A stretch of 64,000 bases of DNA from Lepisosteus oculatus (taxonomy: Eukaryota; Chordata; Actinopteri; Semionotiformes; Lepisosteidae), in NCBI RefSeq assembly GCF_040954835.1, contig NC_090723.1:4660001-4724000 (forward strand), written 5' to 3'. A program made the translations under genes and the position numbers. The notes under the pieces were generated by a model. It had not been told where the DNA came from. It did not search any database and was given only the letters and a program-made list of their open reading frames with translations. Every line of letters begins with the position of its first letter. Within the stretch, counting starts at the first letter, position 1. Shown here one piece after another: positions 49,750 through 63,869 of the stretch.

Positions 49750-50660
49750 TATTAACAACCTCTCCGCCTCACGCCCCGTGTGCAGACCTCAGAGGTACTC
49801 CAGAGGTGAGGTGGTCCATCAGCGAAGGTTAACCATTAACCGAGAAGCGCCCGGCCAATTGAGTGTGGTTAATTTCAGTTAATGCACAAAGCCCGTTTCC
49901 AATGTTAAGCTGTTTTGAATTGTTTTAACCGCGATAATAATAATAAAAAAAGAGCTCGGTCATCTAGACGCTGCTAAAGTCTCCGGGCTGAACTCAAAAT
50001 CGAGAGATTCGGGAAGTCGTTCAATTTCGCAGACAGAAAGGGTCCAGAACCCCAAAGCACGCCAGGAAGGCATTGGAAAAGGAGTTTGAATTCTTGAATT
50101 TCATTTCTGGTTTCAAATGTACAGTTACAAATTATAAGTACTGGCGGATAAAACAGCCGTGTTTACATCTGCCTTTTTAAAAAAAAAAGTTTTGAATGAA
50201 AGAAAGCTGCGAATCCGCGAGTGGAAGATAAGAGTGTTGTTTGTTTTCCCCTCAGTTTCGATTGCTCGTTTGTTTCGGGGAGATGACCAGAGGTAGAAAT
50301 CCCTGAACTGTTTGCCAGAGTGGATATTTTGGGGGCAACAGCAACTTGGAGAACACTGTGCGTCACAGAGAAGAAACAGGCCGAGTTGATCAGTGAAAGT
50401 CAATCTTCGCGAGTTACCTAAACTCCGGGAATAGCAGGTGCTCTACAGCAGATTCCACAGTAGTGAAATCACACACAGACCTGCCCTGGGTGCGAGCAGA
50501 CGTTAAAGATATCGCTCACCTCCTGACAGATTTGAATATCAAGTTTCGCTGATGGTACCGCAAGTCAATTGCCTTCAACAATCTTCGCTCGTTAGGCGGA
50601 GCGCCTAACACCACCCCCAAGGGCAAAATGACGGACTTCAGAAATTCCCCTACCGTTTTT
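49750..50660. promoter_or_regulatory. CpG-richer block, possible promoter or enhancer
   Basis: CpG dinucleotides are clearly denser here than in flanking DNA. It includes a perfect hairpin GTTAGGCG-gag-CGCCTAAC at about 50593-50611, followed by a CACCCCC box. No TATA box or exon with convincing coding content follows on either strand. I list it as a possible start of an unrecognised transcript. Confidence 0.25.
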
Positions 50661-51584
50661 TAAAAACTTTTAAAAAATGCTATTCCTTTGGTATTATCAT
50701 ACCTGTGGTTTTTCGAATCTCCTGCTACATTTTTCAAATAAGTTCTTCACCGGAGTGCCCTCATGTGACAAACGATAATGCATGCTTAATTTCCTTGTTC
50801 ATAAGGAGACACCTTGTTCCAATAATAAGAATGAGAAGAATGTCAGGTGCTTTGTTCAATGCGCAGAGAGCGATTTTTGAGAAGAGAGATTAACTGGATT
50901 TGGCTGCAGATCAGCAGCAGGTGTCTGCAAAACATTTTTGAGCGCTTACTTTAGAGGATGGGTGTAGATTGATCAAGGAAAACAGAAGGGTTGACGGTAA
51001 GACTGAGGGGGGACAAGAGGAAGAAAAATACAATTGTATTAAAAATAAATCACGTTAACGTGGCAATTCAGACTGTGGGTTTCTGCGTGGGTCTTTTTGA
51101 AGCTGTAGGCCAGTCCATTAATTTAAATATATACAAAACCAGATCTGAAAAACCACTTCACAAGAAAGTTGTTGAATTGGCTTATGGAGGTCCCAGTAAA
51201 GATTCTTTTTTTGTTTCAAATCTTGTTGCACATTATCCCAATAGGGCAGAATATGGGCAAAATCCCATTATACCTTCCTTTTAAAATTCCCGGAACCCTC
51301 CTCTCTGTGTTCCCCTTTTCTCTGGGTTCGAAAGAGACAACAACGCAGCACAGCGCACGTTTCAGAGTAAATCTCTATCCCATTGCTTAGCAGCAGCTTC
51401 ACAACAAACAGGGGGAAAACAAATGAGAGACAATGCAGCCCAAGTGCTTCAGCTTCCGAAGTTTCAGACATCCTAGGACACACATCAGTGTCCGATTCAA
51501 GAGTGCCAGAGTTTGTTCCTACGATTCAGCTTCTGTGGAAACGGGACATGAAGCAAGCACTCTGAACGAGAAAAAAACCCGTGC

Positions 51585-51708
51585 AAAACCCAACAAGAAC
51601 ATAAAAACTCCACACAGAAAGCACACCAAATCCAGAACTGACCCAGGGCCCCAGTGCCGTGAGACAGCAACGCTAACCACTGTGCCACTGTGCTGTCCAT
51701 TCACCTGT
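51585..51708 (-). repeat. tRNA-like SINE, promoter-like end only
   Basis: From acccaacaagaacataaaaa through agaactgacccagggcccca to ctaaccactgtgccactgtg. Only the promoter-like third (minus-strand head) is present. Confidence 0.8.
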
Positions 51709-52189
51709 ATTGATTAGTATTTAAATATTATATGTTAAAAAAAGGCAACGGTTAATTTCAGATGAAAACGGGAGTCAAATAGAAATGTTTGTGTGTTTGT
51801 ACAGAGGCACACATCTCCGGAGAATTCAGTTACTGCACCCATGCTGAGAGCACTGCAGACACAGACAAGAAACCCTTCAGACAAACAAGTTATTAACAGT
51901 CACATTCAGGGCATTCTCACCTCTAGTGAAAACCAACACAGCAGGTTTCACCCACGGATATGAGAAAGCATTCGAAGGATTTCAACTTGTTGTTTCAGCT
52001 TACTGTACGTGTACAAGACTCCTTTAAAACTATATACGAAACTGCAGCGTGTCTCTTGAACAAATAAAGGAAACGTGAAAGAGGTCTGCTGAAGTCTATA
52101 GAAATGTTTTAACTCACTTAAGAGTTTTATTTATTCCTTTCACTGACAACTATTCTCCTTCTTCTCTTGTTACAATGCAGGAATAAGAC

Positions 52190-52620
52190 AGTGGTGAAGC
52201 AGCTTTGGAATATAAGAAAGATTAAGGATGAGAAGAAGTCAGTTGGCCCTCTTGGCCTGTTTTGGAGTCAGGTAGTTGACTAAACCTTTAACTGATTTTC
52301 TGTTAACCTGACTAGTTAAAGGATATCATCTGGGCAATATTGAAAGGAAGCCAAATTATCAGCTTCAACAACATGGCTGGGTAGCTTGTTCCAGACTCCT
52401 ACAACCCTTCAGGTAAAGATGTGCCTCCTGTCGTGTGTGTTAAATACACGTCTATGGAGTTTTCACTTGTGTCCACTGGTCTGTGTTTCACTGTTCTGTG
52501 GGAGGAAGTCCTCTGGACTGAGTGTGTCGCTGCCTTTGAGAATTCTGAACACTTGTATCAGGTCCCCTCATAACCCTTTCTGTATTTGTCTCCCACCTGC
52601 TAGGCCCCAGCTTATTTTTT
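52190..52620 (-). repeat. CR1-like LINE 3' fragment, minus strand
   Basis: On the minus strand a decayed frame reads RRHIFT, a stop, then RVVGVWNKLPSHVVEADNLA, the familiar C-terminus of a CR1-like reverse transcriptase. The distal end holds aagtcagttggccctcttgg, like the 3' UTR phrase 'aggccattcggcccatc' of an abundant fish element. It is the same family as the plus-strand copy at 56030-56360. Confidence 0.75.
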
Positions 52621-53644
52621 GGAGGTAAATGTTGGTGTCAGAGTACACAGGCAGACTGTCAGCTTGAACACTTTTAGTACTGACCTACAGCAGGGGAGTC
52701 CATCACTGTTCCAGGAGACTGCTGTGTTCAGGTTTTTGTTCTAGCCAAGTGACATAGCTAGTCTCATTATTTCACGAGCAGGATGATTATTAATACTTCT
52801 AATCAGACTTGGAGGTCTTTTATACAGCAGGTAACTGTCGTTCTATTGAGTTGCATTTTTGCAGTGATTAACTGCAAAAACGCCTTAAGAAAAATCCTTT
52901 ACATCGTCTAATTAAGAGAATAATAAGGACAATTGTTTAATTAGATATTTGGGTTGGACCAAAAACCACAAGATACAAGCCTCTTCAGGATTGTGCCGCC
53001 CCCCGGTCGAAAACTGTTTGAGTCTGAAGTAAGGGCTTCATACTGGTTCTGGGAATGATTTTTATTTGCTGTTGATAGCCCCCATCATAGGAGGATTCCT
53101 TGAGAGCTCTGTCCATAAAAGTTGCATTCTTCTTGATCCCCAGCGGGGTTGCTATGCCAACACTCCCGTGGCGATAACGGCGCACTGTGTGGAAGGGAAA
53201 CAATCGAGCCCTCTCAGGGCTCATGTGTAAGAATGTTGGTGAAAACTGCTTCTTCAAGTTCAGTCTGGGCTCGGGGTTGGGTGGCACAGAGTCAAGCCAG
53301 CAAGCCTACTGTGGTGGGCTGCTTCCCAATGGCAAAGAGGCCAAAAACTCCTTTCACTAAGACAGCTGACAATGGCGTATTCATGTTTCCAAACCCCAGA
53401 GGCAGAGATGAAGATAAATGTCCTGGAGTCTGTCCACTCACGGTCCAGCATGTAAAATCCATCGGAGTCCCATTGTACCAAAGCCGGCTGCTGTCTGCAG
53501 CTGTTTCTGCTATTATATCTGTCACCCGGCTCAGATTGTGAAGAAGTCTTTTCCTTACATTAACCCTGCTAGGTCATCTCTTCTACAGCATTCAGACTCC
53601 CACTAAGGTTAATGCGTCTTTAATGCATACAGCCTATTTATAGG

Positions 53645-53950
53645 TTATCCATCCATTTTCTAACTGATTCATCTAATTCATCTAATTCATCTAATGGGGG
53701 AGCCAGGGCCTTTACACCCCAGACGAGACACGAGTCCATAGTGGGAAAGACAAAGACACACACACACACACACACACACAAGGGCCAATATCTCCCACAA
53801 GGCAATTAACCTCCCAGCAGAGTATGTCTTTGGACTGGGGGAGAAAACCCACCCAAACCTGGGGAGAACACACAATCTCCACACAGACAGCACCCCAGGG
53901 CCCCAGAGTTGTGAAGCAGCAATGCTAACTCCTGTGTTACCCCACTCAGA
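53645..53950 (-). repeat. tRNA-like SINE copy with (CA)n
   Basis: It starts tccatccattttctaactga with a tandem 'ttcatctaa' block, passes a (CA)n run at about 53756-53780, and ends gcaatgctaactcctgtgtt. The caaggcaggg part is missing. Confidence 0.85.
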
Positions 53951-56029
53951 AGTCGCTGAAGTAAATCTTTCTGATGGTCCATTGCATTTTATCACCCTAG
54001 CTGAAAAACCTTGTTGCTGTACTTATCCTTTGAGTGCTTCTCATAAAAGTCCCTTAAGTATTTCTCCACCTGGTGAACACCTATTTGGACTCGATCTATA
54101 AAAGTAAAAGTAACCTGATTATTAGCGGATAAAAGTATTATTGCTCTAGTTTACTAGGGTAAGTGCCATGAAGCAGACAGTGCAGTTGCAAACTATATGG
54201 GGATTGCAACACTGGATCAGGAAATGCTTAAAAAAAACATATCACTGCATGATTGCTTTAATGGTCACCCTTAATGGGTGTTTCACAAATAAATGATGAC
54301 ACGTTTCTGGCATTTAACTTGCAATATACATTTGTCCACGTAGTGCATTGTGCAATATGTACCTAGTGCAAACTTGCTGGTTGTAAATCAGAAGGAAATG
54401 TGGTTGGGTATGATCATCTTGGCATTGAAATACCTGAGCTTGCTGATATAAAAGGAGGAAGTTAATGTCGATGTGTTTAATAGAGGTGAAATTCCAGTCT
54501 ACTGAAAATTTCACGCCTGACTTGGAGCAAAAACCAGACTTGTTAAATTTGAAACTGCAGTCCTGCCCTGCTGTTGGCAAGATCGTGTTTCTTGTGTGGA
54601 ATATGTGCTGCAATAATTACAGAAAAGAAAAATAGCATTCCAAGAGCGCATGATTGTATTTCAAGTTTCTAATGAAATACCCAGTGTCTCCTTTTTTGTA
54701 TTCCTGAAAGGACACGAAACAACAGTACTAATCTCCAGCAGTAAATCTTCTCATACAAGCTGCCTTTTGGGAGTAGTAGGTTCCATAAAAAATACAGATA
54801 ATTTGAGAAAAATCATCCTAACTTTGAACCGATCATCTTTAATTTGACAAACAGATATACTCTATTTAAGAACAGGGCATAAAGACAAGGTTATATTGCA
54901 AAGATTGATGGAGTGAAGGAGCATCGAGCATTCCTGGACTTTTTAAGGTCCTCACAGGAATGGTGTAAGTCTTAGAACAAAAGACTCATTATCAACCTCA
55001 GGAAAGTTCATAGCACTGACAATCCCAGGAGAGTCTGCAGAGCAGCAGTCTGTGTCCCTGGAAGCAAAGATTCCTGTTTTCATAGAATGGTTTAAATAGT
55101 CAAAGAGTAGAGACTCTGTGACTGTAAACTCCAGTTTCTTTACATCATCTCTTCATCCCTGCAGGCTGTTTCTGCATGTGTGCCTCAAGATCATCTGATG
55201 CTGTTTCTTCCTTGCCTGCTGTCAAAGCTAAATATTTGGACAGAACTGGCCTCTGGTGTTCTAAGGTCAGGTAGGGGGAAGCAATTTAGTGCTGCACCGT
55301 GTTCTGAAGCCCATTGCAGAGGTACTGAACACTGTTAAGACATTGAAATAATACCTGATTGATTTTAGTTCTCTCTTGTGAAACGAATCAACTACTGAAC
55401 TAAGAAAAGGCCCAACACACACAATCCTGCAAAGGAGTATCTTGCAGGTCCACACATAAACAGATGTACGGGTGTCTTTTCCTTATGAATTAAGATGCCC
55501 AGATGCACTGAGGGATAATGTATAATAATCTACATATGGCAGTATGTTTGTATACCTCTAGACTCCCTTCAGTTTACGGAAAGTCCGCATAAAGGAGAAC
55601 TTGTTTCATACTCCCCTTTCATGATGGTACACCAAACATGTAGAAGGCACAGGAAATCCCCATCCTTAAGGAAATGTGTTCAAGAAGTGCATTCCTTTGT
55701 GTTCCTAGATTTTTTCAAGTACCCGCTGAAAGTTGGGGAATTCTACTATTCCTGTCTTGGAATCTAATCATATGGTCAGCTCCTTAAGAGGGGCCAGCTT
55801 CCCGACAATTTCAAATGCTTTACATGTCTTTCTGAAAGGTTTTCAAGGAATTAAAACCAGATTTCTGAGCAATATGTGGAGAGAGCAAAGCAAGAGCCAA
55901 AATTTCCCCTTCCCATCCATTGCAAACAGTTCAAGATGTCACAATTAACGCCACACAGCAATTACAGTGAGACCAGAGGTCTTCCAGCCTTGAGAGCTAA
56001 CAGCATACTGTATATGTAGACTTTCAGTG

Positions 56030-56360
56030 TGAGCAATTTACAGTAGACCAGATTCCAGCACCGCTTTTTAGAAAATATATTGCTGCTTTGGAACATGTCC
56101 TGGAAAGAGCATCAAGAGACATTCTGGAGCTGCAGGGACTTTCCTAGATTGACAGACTAAAGAAACTGAAGCTTTTAGTCTTGATCAGAAGATTGCTAAA
56201 TATCAGTGAATCATTGCTGAAGAAAAAATGAACAATGGAACACACACCAGAGTATGCAAGTGGGAACTATTTTACTTGGACAATGGAATTAAAACTGAAA
56301 ACAGGAGGCACTTCTCTACCCTCCGGGTTGTGGAAGTATGGAGCAAACCCGTTATAAACT
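56030..56360 (+). repeat. CR1-like LINE 3' fragment, plus strand
   Basis: The plus strand carries a decayed frame that ends ENRRHFSTLRVVEVWSKP, matching RRHFFTxRVVxVWNKLP of the same element as 52190-52620. Upstream lies LEHVLERASRDILELQGLS, matching the 'VQKRATRxIPGLxGLS' block. Confidence 0.7.
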
Positions 56361-58466
56361 TAGTGTGGTGCTAAAGTGTTAGAAATAGGGCTTACGGAGA
56401 GAAAGGTGCCTGGAAAGTTCTCAAGTGGCAGCTGATGTTAGTATAATAAGCTGCAGAGGCCCCAGCCTCAGTACTAAATTCAGGCTCATTAAAGGACAAG
56501 AGAGGCAGAGACAGGTTGAACTGAGCCCTGCCATCCCAGGACAATGCAGTGGGCTGTGAGGAGAGGGACCTCACAGACAGCCCTGATGTCATAATGCTCG
56601 CCTCAATTAGGAGCCCCGATTCAGGGGTCGGGGGTGATGAGGGGGTTGTTTTCGGTTTCTTCCACCAGGCTCGGCAATTCGCTCTCCGAACAAAGAGCTC
56701 CCAAGTGTGCAGCGGAGACGGCCCAGTGAGCGAGAGAGTTACGTGTCTCACGTGCGGAGCTCGGTTTGTGAGCGTCCAGTATGTGGCGATTCAGGCACAA
56801 TTAAGGATAAAGGCAGGGGAACTCAAGTTTGTGATTGTTGAACTGTTTTAGATTTTGTATACAAGCTTTGCTGCATCAATTGAAATAATTGTTAAGGTGA
56901 AACTCAATAAACGTTTGGCACATTCATTTTTGTAGTATTTTTGCTGTCTTCTGTAGATCTGTTTATCCACATTATCATGCATTTGCTTGACTGTGATTTT
57001 CCATTTGATTGTGCATTAGCACATTTGTATCATTATTTCACTGTGCTTTACTACACTGCAAGCCACTTTTACCATGATGTTCTGCAGTATGTATTTAGAA
57101 AAAGGGTCCAGTATTTGTTACTGACTTCTCCCTTGCATGCTTTGCAACTTAATGATTTAAAAAACATTACGATGTAAGGTGACGTACTGTATTTCTGGAC
57201 TGGGTCTGTCCAGGACCAAGTTTCCATTGTAACAGTTTGAACACCATTTTATAAATTGAATATATAAATATCATATTTAAAGTGTGGCAGATATGAACAT
57301 AAACAAGCCTTTTAAATCTGACCATAGTCCGAGACACACTCCTAGCCATAATTTAGCAATCTTCAAACTTTTGCAGTTTGCAATAATCAAGTGTCAAGCT
57401 TTTTCACAGATACAGGAACAACACAAACACCTTATCTCAGTATGTTGTTTTGAATAGAACGGCACGTCATTTGATTCAATGTTCATTCAAGGATTCAATA
57501 CAGAAACAGTTCACTTGAGTTGTAACATGACAACCTGATACATCAGGTGCTGGTTCATAAGTTTCTTTCTGGATTTTCCTTAAGTCTGTGTTCTTTGTGT
57601 TCCAAGTGTGATGACCTCATCATAACTTGAAATGTTTCGCCAACAGGCCCTGCCTTTGGTCACTGGTTTCACCACGGCTGTGTTATCCTGTGCCAGGAAG
57701 GAGTTGAAGAGAATGAGCAGAAAAGAACCAGAAAGGTCTTTTGTGTCTGTGAGGAGCTGCCGGAGGTGGTCTGGTGGAGTCTTAGGAAAGGATTTGAAAT
57801 GGATGTCTTTTCAAATAAGCCACTAACAAGGCAGAAAGCAGGCAGGACTGCATGGCCAAAGCTAGAGAGAGCGAGGAATGGAGCCGGGCTTGCAGAGATA
57901 AGAGACCTTTCCTGCAATACAGGAGGGCTGCAGTGCTGGAAAAACGTGAAAAACGTGAAAAAGAAAATGATGGGAACAAGAAAATGAACTTGGGAGCTTA
58001 GCACTTGAGGAATCACAATCCTCACATTCTGTTCAGTCTACAAGTGGGCACGGCATTTAGCAAAAAGTAAAATAGGATTTTTTGGGTTGACAGCTCATTT
58101 CTGCTGTTTCTCCATGTTTGTGTGGCGGGGGGGGGTGTAGTTTATTGGTCAAAGTGAAACACAACGTTACACATGTCTTGGGACCACACAGAACCCTCAC
58201 CCAGGTGTGAAACGAAGGTCAAGAGGAGATAAAACACTCCTATCACTGTACACAGACACTTGACACCTCACAGGCACTGTGTGGTCTGAGGGCCCTGAAT
58301 TCTTTCTGCTGTTTTTCCAATATATTATGCTGCAAAGGAGGACTGTAGTAACAAGGTCTGGATTTTTTTAGAGTAACTGACAAGCCTTTCAACTGCTGGC
58401 TTTTGTTCACACATAACCTTAAAACATCATAGGAAAAAACACAAGCAATGGCTTGGCACAAAGCAG

Positions 58467-58920
58467 TTGGATTTCTGTCTCATTCTTTTATTATTATTAT
58501 TATTATTTTTAATAGCGTTTGAAGTTAGGACTTTCCTTTCAACCCAGGCCACAAGCCTCTCTCTTCACGGGTTTTTGAACGACATCAATGAAAACAACAG
58601 ACGGAAGCAGTCATTGCTGGGGCTGTGTTGGCAGTCACTGAATCTTCCTGTTCCCAACCACATGGGTCCCACTTGGTCAGCAACAACATATTACCCTGTA
58701 GCATGGAGAACAATGTTTCATCATTCTACCCATCTTTTTCACAGCTCTTTCAATTATCCACTGACTGAGCAGCTTCTGGATGCTCCTGCTCCAGTCAAGT
58801 GGACACAGGCCACCTGTCAGAGGTTGTTTCCTGTGGGTAAAGATGTGCCAAGAGATGAATCTGCTTTGCTGAAAAAGAAGGTTGCATTTGCTTTGTCAAG
58901 GTTAGTTCACTTAAAGTCTA

Positions 58921-58934
<14 letters not shown>
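58467..58934 (+). other. 155-codon open frame, probably not a gene
   Basis: The frame starts MDFCLILLLLLLLFLIAFE because it runs through a (TTA)n microsatellite, which imitates a signal peptide. The rest shows no domain, no splice sites in sensible places and ends in a TTAG repeat. I list it only because it is the longest open frame in the gene-free stretch. Confidence 0.12.

Positions 58935-58979
<45 letters not shown>
58920..58979. repeat. (TTAG)n microsatellite
   Basis: About fifteen uninterrupted TTAG units. It is likely to vary in length between individuals. Confidence 0.97.
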
Positions 58980-59294
58980 CAGCTGTCAAGTTCATGAAGG
59001 TCCCTGCTGTCAGCAAGGAAGCTGCTATTCCAATTGGCCACAACGCCATTAGTTTGCAACTATTCTTATGTCCTAAATAAAATATAAATTCAAAGTCGAT
59101 GCCCATGTCATTGTAACACCTAGTCTTTATTATTCTGGTTAGGTAGCAAGGTCAATCAAAACGTTATAATTGGTCCATAGGGGCTATTTTAAGTCCTTTG
59201 TTTCTAACCTGGATGAACTTGTATTTGTAACAAAAGCTTCCAGCACTCAGAACAGGGAGTTTAATTTAATTCATAATATTTGCCCTGTTTTGTT

Positions 59295-59385
59295 GGGGTA
59301 TCAGCTCTGGTGGGACAGAGGTTCAAATTCTGGTTGGGATGCTGGAGTTGGGCGGTAGGGCAAGGTACTTTTCTCAGAATGCTAT
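59295..59385 (+). repeat. Possible tRNA-derived SINE fragment
   Basis: The text gtgggacagaggttcaaatt then ctggttgggatgctggagtt has a B-box-like GGTTCAAATTC and a ggcaaggtacttttctcaga body. It is short and has no second copy. Confidence 0.3.
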
Positions 59386-62300
59386 CATAAATGTCCTTCT
59401 TCTTCAGTGTTAAATTGTTCTCCATTGACAATTATTCAATTAAATAAAAGATGTTTAAAAATCCGATAATGTTGCATTGTTGTGATTTGGAGGCAATACT
59501 AAATCGCCAGTAATACTTCACCAGAACATTTGTTATAACAAGATGTGGAACTGGTTAATAGCTGAGACACTACTGTAGGTGAAGCAAACCAGTGAACACA
59601 AAGTTCTGCTTGAAAAGCAACCTGAGTACTCCAGGCTCTGCTCACACAAAGGATCTAATCTCTTTAAACATTTTCTTTTAGAACTTAAAAACCTGTCCTC
59701 TCTGTGTATCAGTCTCAGGCCATCATTTATTATTATATGAAGACAGAAATATTTTGCAAAAGAAGTCATGACATTGAGTATTTTTAGAACCTGTCATGTG
59801 CTAATTACATCCTAGGCACTTCAGTTGTATTCAGGAGATGACATAAGGCATCATATATCTTCGCACTGTATTGTTTCAGGTGACACTTCGTGTAATTAAA
59901 TCAGCCCTCTCCAGTCCATTTAATCTGTCCGCCTTGTGCAGCAACATTTCAGTTGACACACAAAGGGGTCTGGAAACTGGCTATACAGCCCCAGATTCTG
60001 AAGATGACCCTTTTCTGAGCAAGTGTCCTGCTTAAATCTCTGTCCTCCCTGCAGCTGCTCAAACAAGATCGGAAACAGCAAAGGCAGAAGTTTGTGTGGG
60101 TTATCGTTGGAGGGTGGGTCTGGACTCCATCCTGACAGTTGCTAAGGCAGAACAAACAATAGGAGTCTTTGGAAGCCATTTACCCTGGGAATGTGCAGCT
60201 ACACACGCAAGAGCCCTGCCAAACTACAAATGAGCCATGCCACGCAGAGCAATGGGTACGTGACACAACACCAAGCAGAAAACTGAGCAGACCCAACCAC
60301 CCCAAATACAGCCACGTTTGTTCATGCAGATGACCAGGCACATACACTTAGCTGCTAGCACAGTATGTAGGCGGAAACTATATTTCTGGTTTAATTTCCC
60401 CGTGGGGCATACAAATGTTGAGAGGGAATAATGTTGTATGAGGGTTTTTCAGAGATCTAGCTGTCGTTCATTAGTTAACCTAAGTTAAAGCCAGCAAATA
60501 TTGACGAAACAAAGTGAGATAGTCATTACGACAGGAATAACCCTGCTTGACACAGAAGGGTTAACACAAACTGAGCTAGACCAGTGAACGGCCTCTGCTG
60601 GTGAGGAACTTAACTTAAGCCGAGTTCTGATATTCTCAACGAGGAAGGGGCAGTGGAGGTGCTATAGGAAAGTTGGACTACAGTGTCGGGAGAGATCGCT
60701 CTCTGTAATGTAGCAGGGGACCTGCGTCTGTGTAAATGTAGAAATGGAACATGTCAACAGCTGCTGAGGGTTCTGCTGGCTTCTCACTCTCTTGTGATGA
60801 GCTCCTCAGCAGCCAAGTCAAATATTTTGGCGTTTCTGTGGAATGACTCAGAGATCCCTGGCTGCTTCGACAGTGTTGACAGCGCTTCCGCCTCACAGTA
60901 GCAGACAATCAGGACCCAGCTGCCCAGTCAGGCCCCTCAGTGCAGGATAAAACTTCACTTCCATTTCTCTGAGATCCCCAGCAAGGACTGAGGTCTTGGC
61001 AGGCCTGGACTGCCTTATGCGACACGCATGGCTAACCTCACACATCACCAAAGGTGCTAACTGGGAGAAGTCCCCATCACTGTCAGATACAGCACAGGTT
61101 TCCCCTGCAGCAATACCTTACTCTCAGCTCCACCAGTTTGTTTTGAGCCATTCAGTTGATTGCAATGCTATTTTGGAGACCATTATGGGCTCCCTTGCTG
61201 TTTATTTCTATTGTGCATTTCACTCTACTCTTCTGCAGATTTTCTCACACTCCTTCTCCGACAGCAGCCCATGCAAACAATGCGATGGTTATTTATTTCT
61301 TCCCTGAAAGTGGGTGGACAAGTAAGTAAGTAACTCTTGTTTGTCTAAACGGTTTTGTTTCGACTCGGGGGTAATCTTCTCAGGGAATAACACAGACCCC
61401 AAGCTGGACAGCTTTTATTATGGTGTTGCATTGTCGGCGAGCTGAGTGGGGGGGGCAGAGGGGAGTAGACTCTTACATATGCACAGACATCTTTTGAACT
61501 CAAGTCAGCCACTCAGCCTGAAAGAGGGGGGAGGACCAGGCAGAAAAAGAGCCTGTCTGCTAAAGGAACTTGGGCACGTGTTTGAATACACTCACATTAA
61601 CAGGCAGTCCATGTGTTGTACTGAGAGACGGGTTTCACGCAGCTGCCTGTCTGAACGGACAGGCCCATCTGCTCAAGCTGATCTTCCAAATCCTGAGTGA
61701 CTCATGGAAGTCTTGGAAAGCCTTGAATTGCTTCCACAAAATGCATAACAGTTTGTGATCGCTCTTCTTTATTTAGGCCTTAGTACACCGTAGATATTTA
61801 AGTAACTTATAAATTCCATGTGTGTTATAGCTGGAGCCAAAAGTCTCTGTCTAATAAATAGCCAAAGGCTATGACATACAGATGTATAATGAAACGAGTC
61901 GCATGACATTTTGTTTGAGTTTTTTGCTAAAATAACACCCAAAAACTTCATTCAATCATTTCATTGCACTTTATAGAACGCTTGTTTATGAGAGTGCATG
62001 TTAAAATGTAATTATGATGCACTTAAGCATCTGTCTGATTTTCAAAAGAAAAGAAAGTGTAACAGGGCCAAGCTAAGAACTTTCCAAGCTTTTCACTTCA
62101 GTGCAAGGTCTGGTCCAGATAAAACAGCTGTAATATCTCTTTCTTCCACATCTGTGACTGTCATCTGCTGTAAAATGAAACACCATGCAGAAATGAGGGC
62201 CTTTCCCATTGTAAACTCTGAAAATCACCCTGTTGGGTGCTCATATGTAACACGTCACTCCTATATTCCTGTCTGATGAGGTACTTGGTTCAATACAACA

Positions 62301-63869
62301 CCCCAGTCCAAATGTGAAGCTAGCTGAGAGACCCTCAGCTGTCCGCTGCCTCTTTTGAACTGTGGCTTAATCACATCAGTGTGCACTGAAGGTTTGTCAC
62401 AGACTGCCCTGAGCTTCCCCAGCAGACATAGTTACTATTCCTAGTTACAATCAAGGCTGACAATGGGCTATAGTTCTTGCCTCCACTGTCTGGCAGACTA
62501 ACAGTGACAGAATGCAAAACCAGCAGATGTTTTTCTGCCTTCTGCTCTTTCTGGGCCATGCTGTTGTGAAGGTCTCCAATATCCATACGCAAGGGCGAAC
62601 CCCAAGTGAGAGCTTGCCTCGCTACCCCATAGCTCAAGTTCAACGGGACGACAAGAATAGGTGGATACAGCAGGATTCTGCCACAATACCAGGGCACGTC
62701 CTTACAGGGGGTCTGGGCATGCGTTTGCGTGCATGCAAGGATTCAGATGTCAGACACAGCTGCTGCTGCATTTGGCCCATTCCAACAAATCTTGGCAAAG
62801 AGGTATATGACCTCTTTCATGGAGCATGGCTACACGGTTGCACTAAATGTCAAACAAACGCTGATCCAAAACCTGAAACTGTGCAAACAGAAGTCACACT
62901 TAGACAGGATGTGGTGATGTTATTTTGATTGTTGCTGCTCTCAGCTACCTTTACCTGACGCTGACTGTGTTACATCTGTGCACTCTTTTCCTGTGTTGTG
63001 TCTGCTTTGCATTAACCAGCACTGCTCGAGATCTTGTGTGAAAAAAAAACCTCTTCCTGTTTTCACAGTAAGTACATTTATAAGCCCAGAAACATTGCAC
63101 GCAAGATAAAATATATACACATTTGGTATGTGAGATTTTTAAAAACCTAGCTAATGTCCTAAACTTGAAAGAACATCTGTAGCATCAAACATATGGAAAA
63201 TAAATTCTCACATAAAGAATTAACTGACTTTTCCAACACCAGTGTGTGTTTAAACAGTTATTAACTCGCTGTCTAGTTTTGTTTTTCACCATGCATTAAT
63301 TTTCAGTAATAAGACATTACTTCTTACATTAATCACTGGTTCCATGTAACAGTTGTTCTGTATAAGTGAAGTGAAACCATGAAAGTCTGAGTAATGCATG
63401 TTTAATAGTCCATTTCTGCATGGTCTGTGTTCTTGAGCTCCAATAACAAATTATGGAGCTCAGAACAAACCTTGCACGAGTTTCTAATGTATATGCATAT
63501 AGACCAAAGTGTTAGCTTTGGCTGGGTTTCAGGAAGGTGAGATTTTAAGTAATTAGAGGTCGTTAGCCCCAGAGTGGGCTGCCTAACAAATGATTGTCTG
63601 TTCAGTGCTTACAGTGCTGCAGCCTCCTGTCACCTCAGACGAAGGGCTAAACACAGCCAACCAAAGCAGAAGCTGATTGATTGCTGCGAGCACACTGCAG
63701 TTCAGGGCTTAATTGCTTGCAGTGTCAACACAAAAACGCAGGTCAGGGGAAAACAACAACAGAACTACAACTGAGGATAAAAACAAAATAAAAGTTGAGC
63801 TCCATCCGTTATCAGATAACACTTTCCTACTGAGGATCATAGCAATCCAAATCCTATCCTATGCACAAT

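Noticed and set aside
58467-58934. A 155-residue protein with an apparent signal peptide
   Set aside because: The leucine-rich start is translated microsatellite, and the remainder has no family match or gene structure.
62512-62928. Overlapping plus-strand frames of 138 and 62 codons near 62.6-62.9 kb
   Set aside because: Composition is unremarkable, no motif was recognised, and no splice or promoter signal supports either frame.
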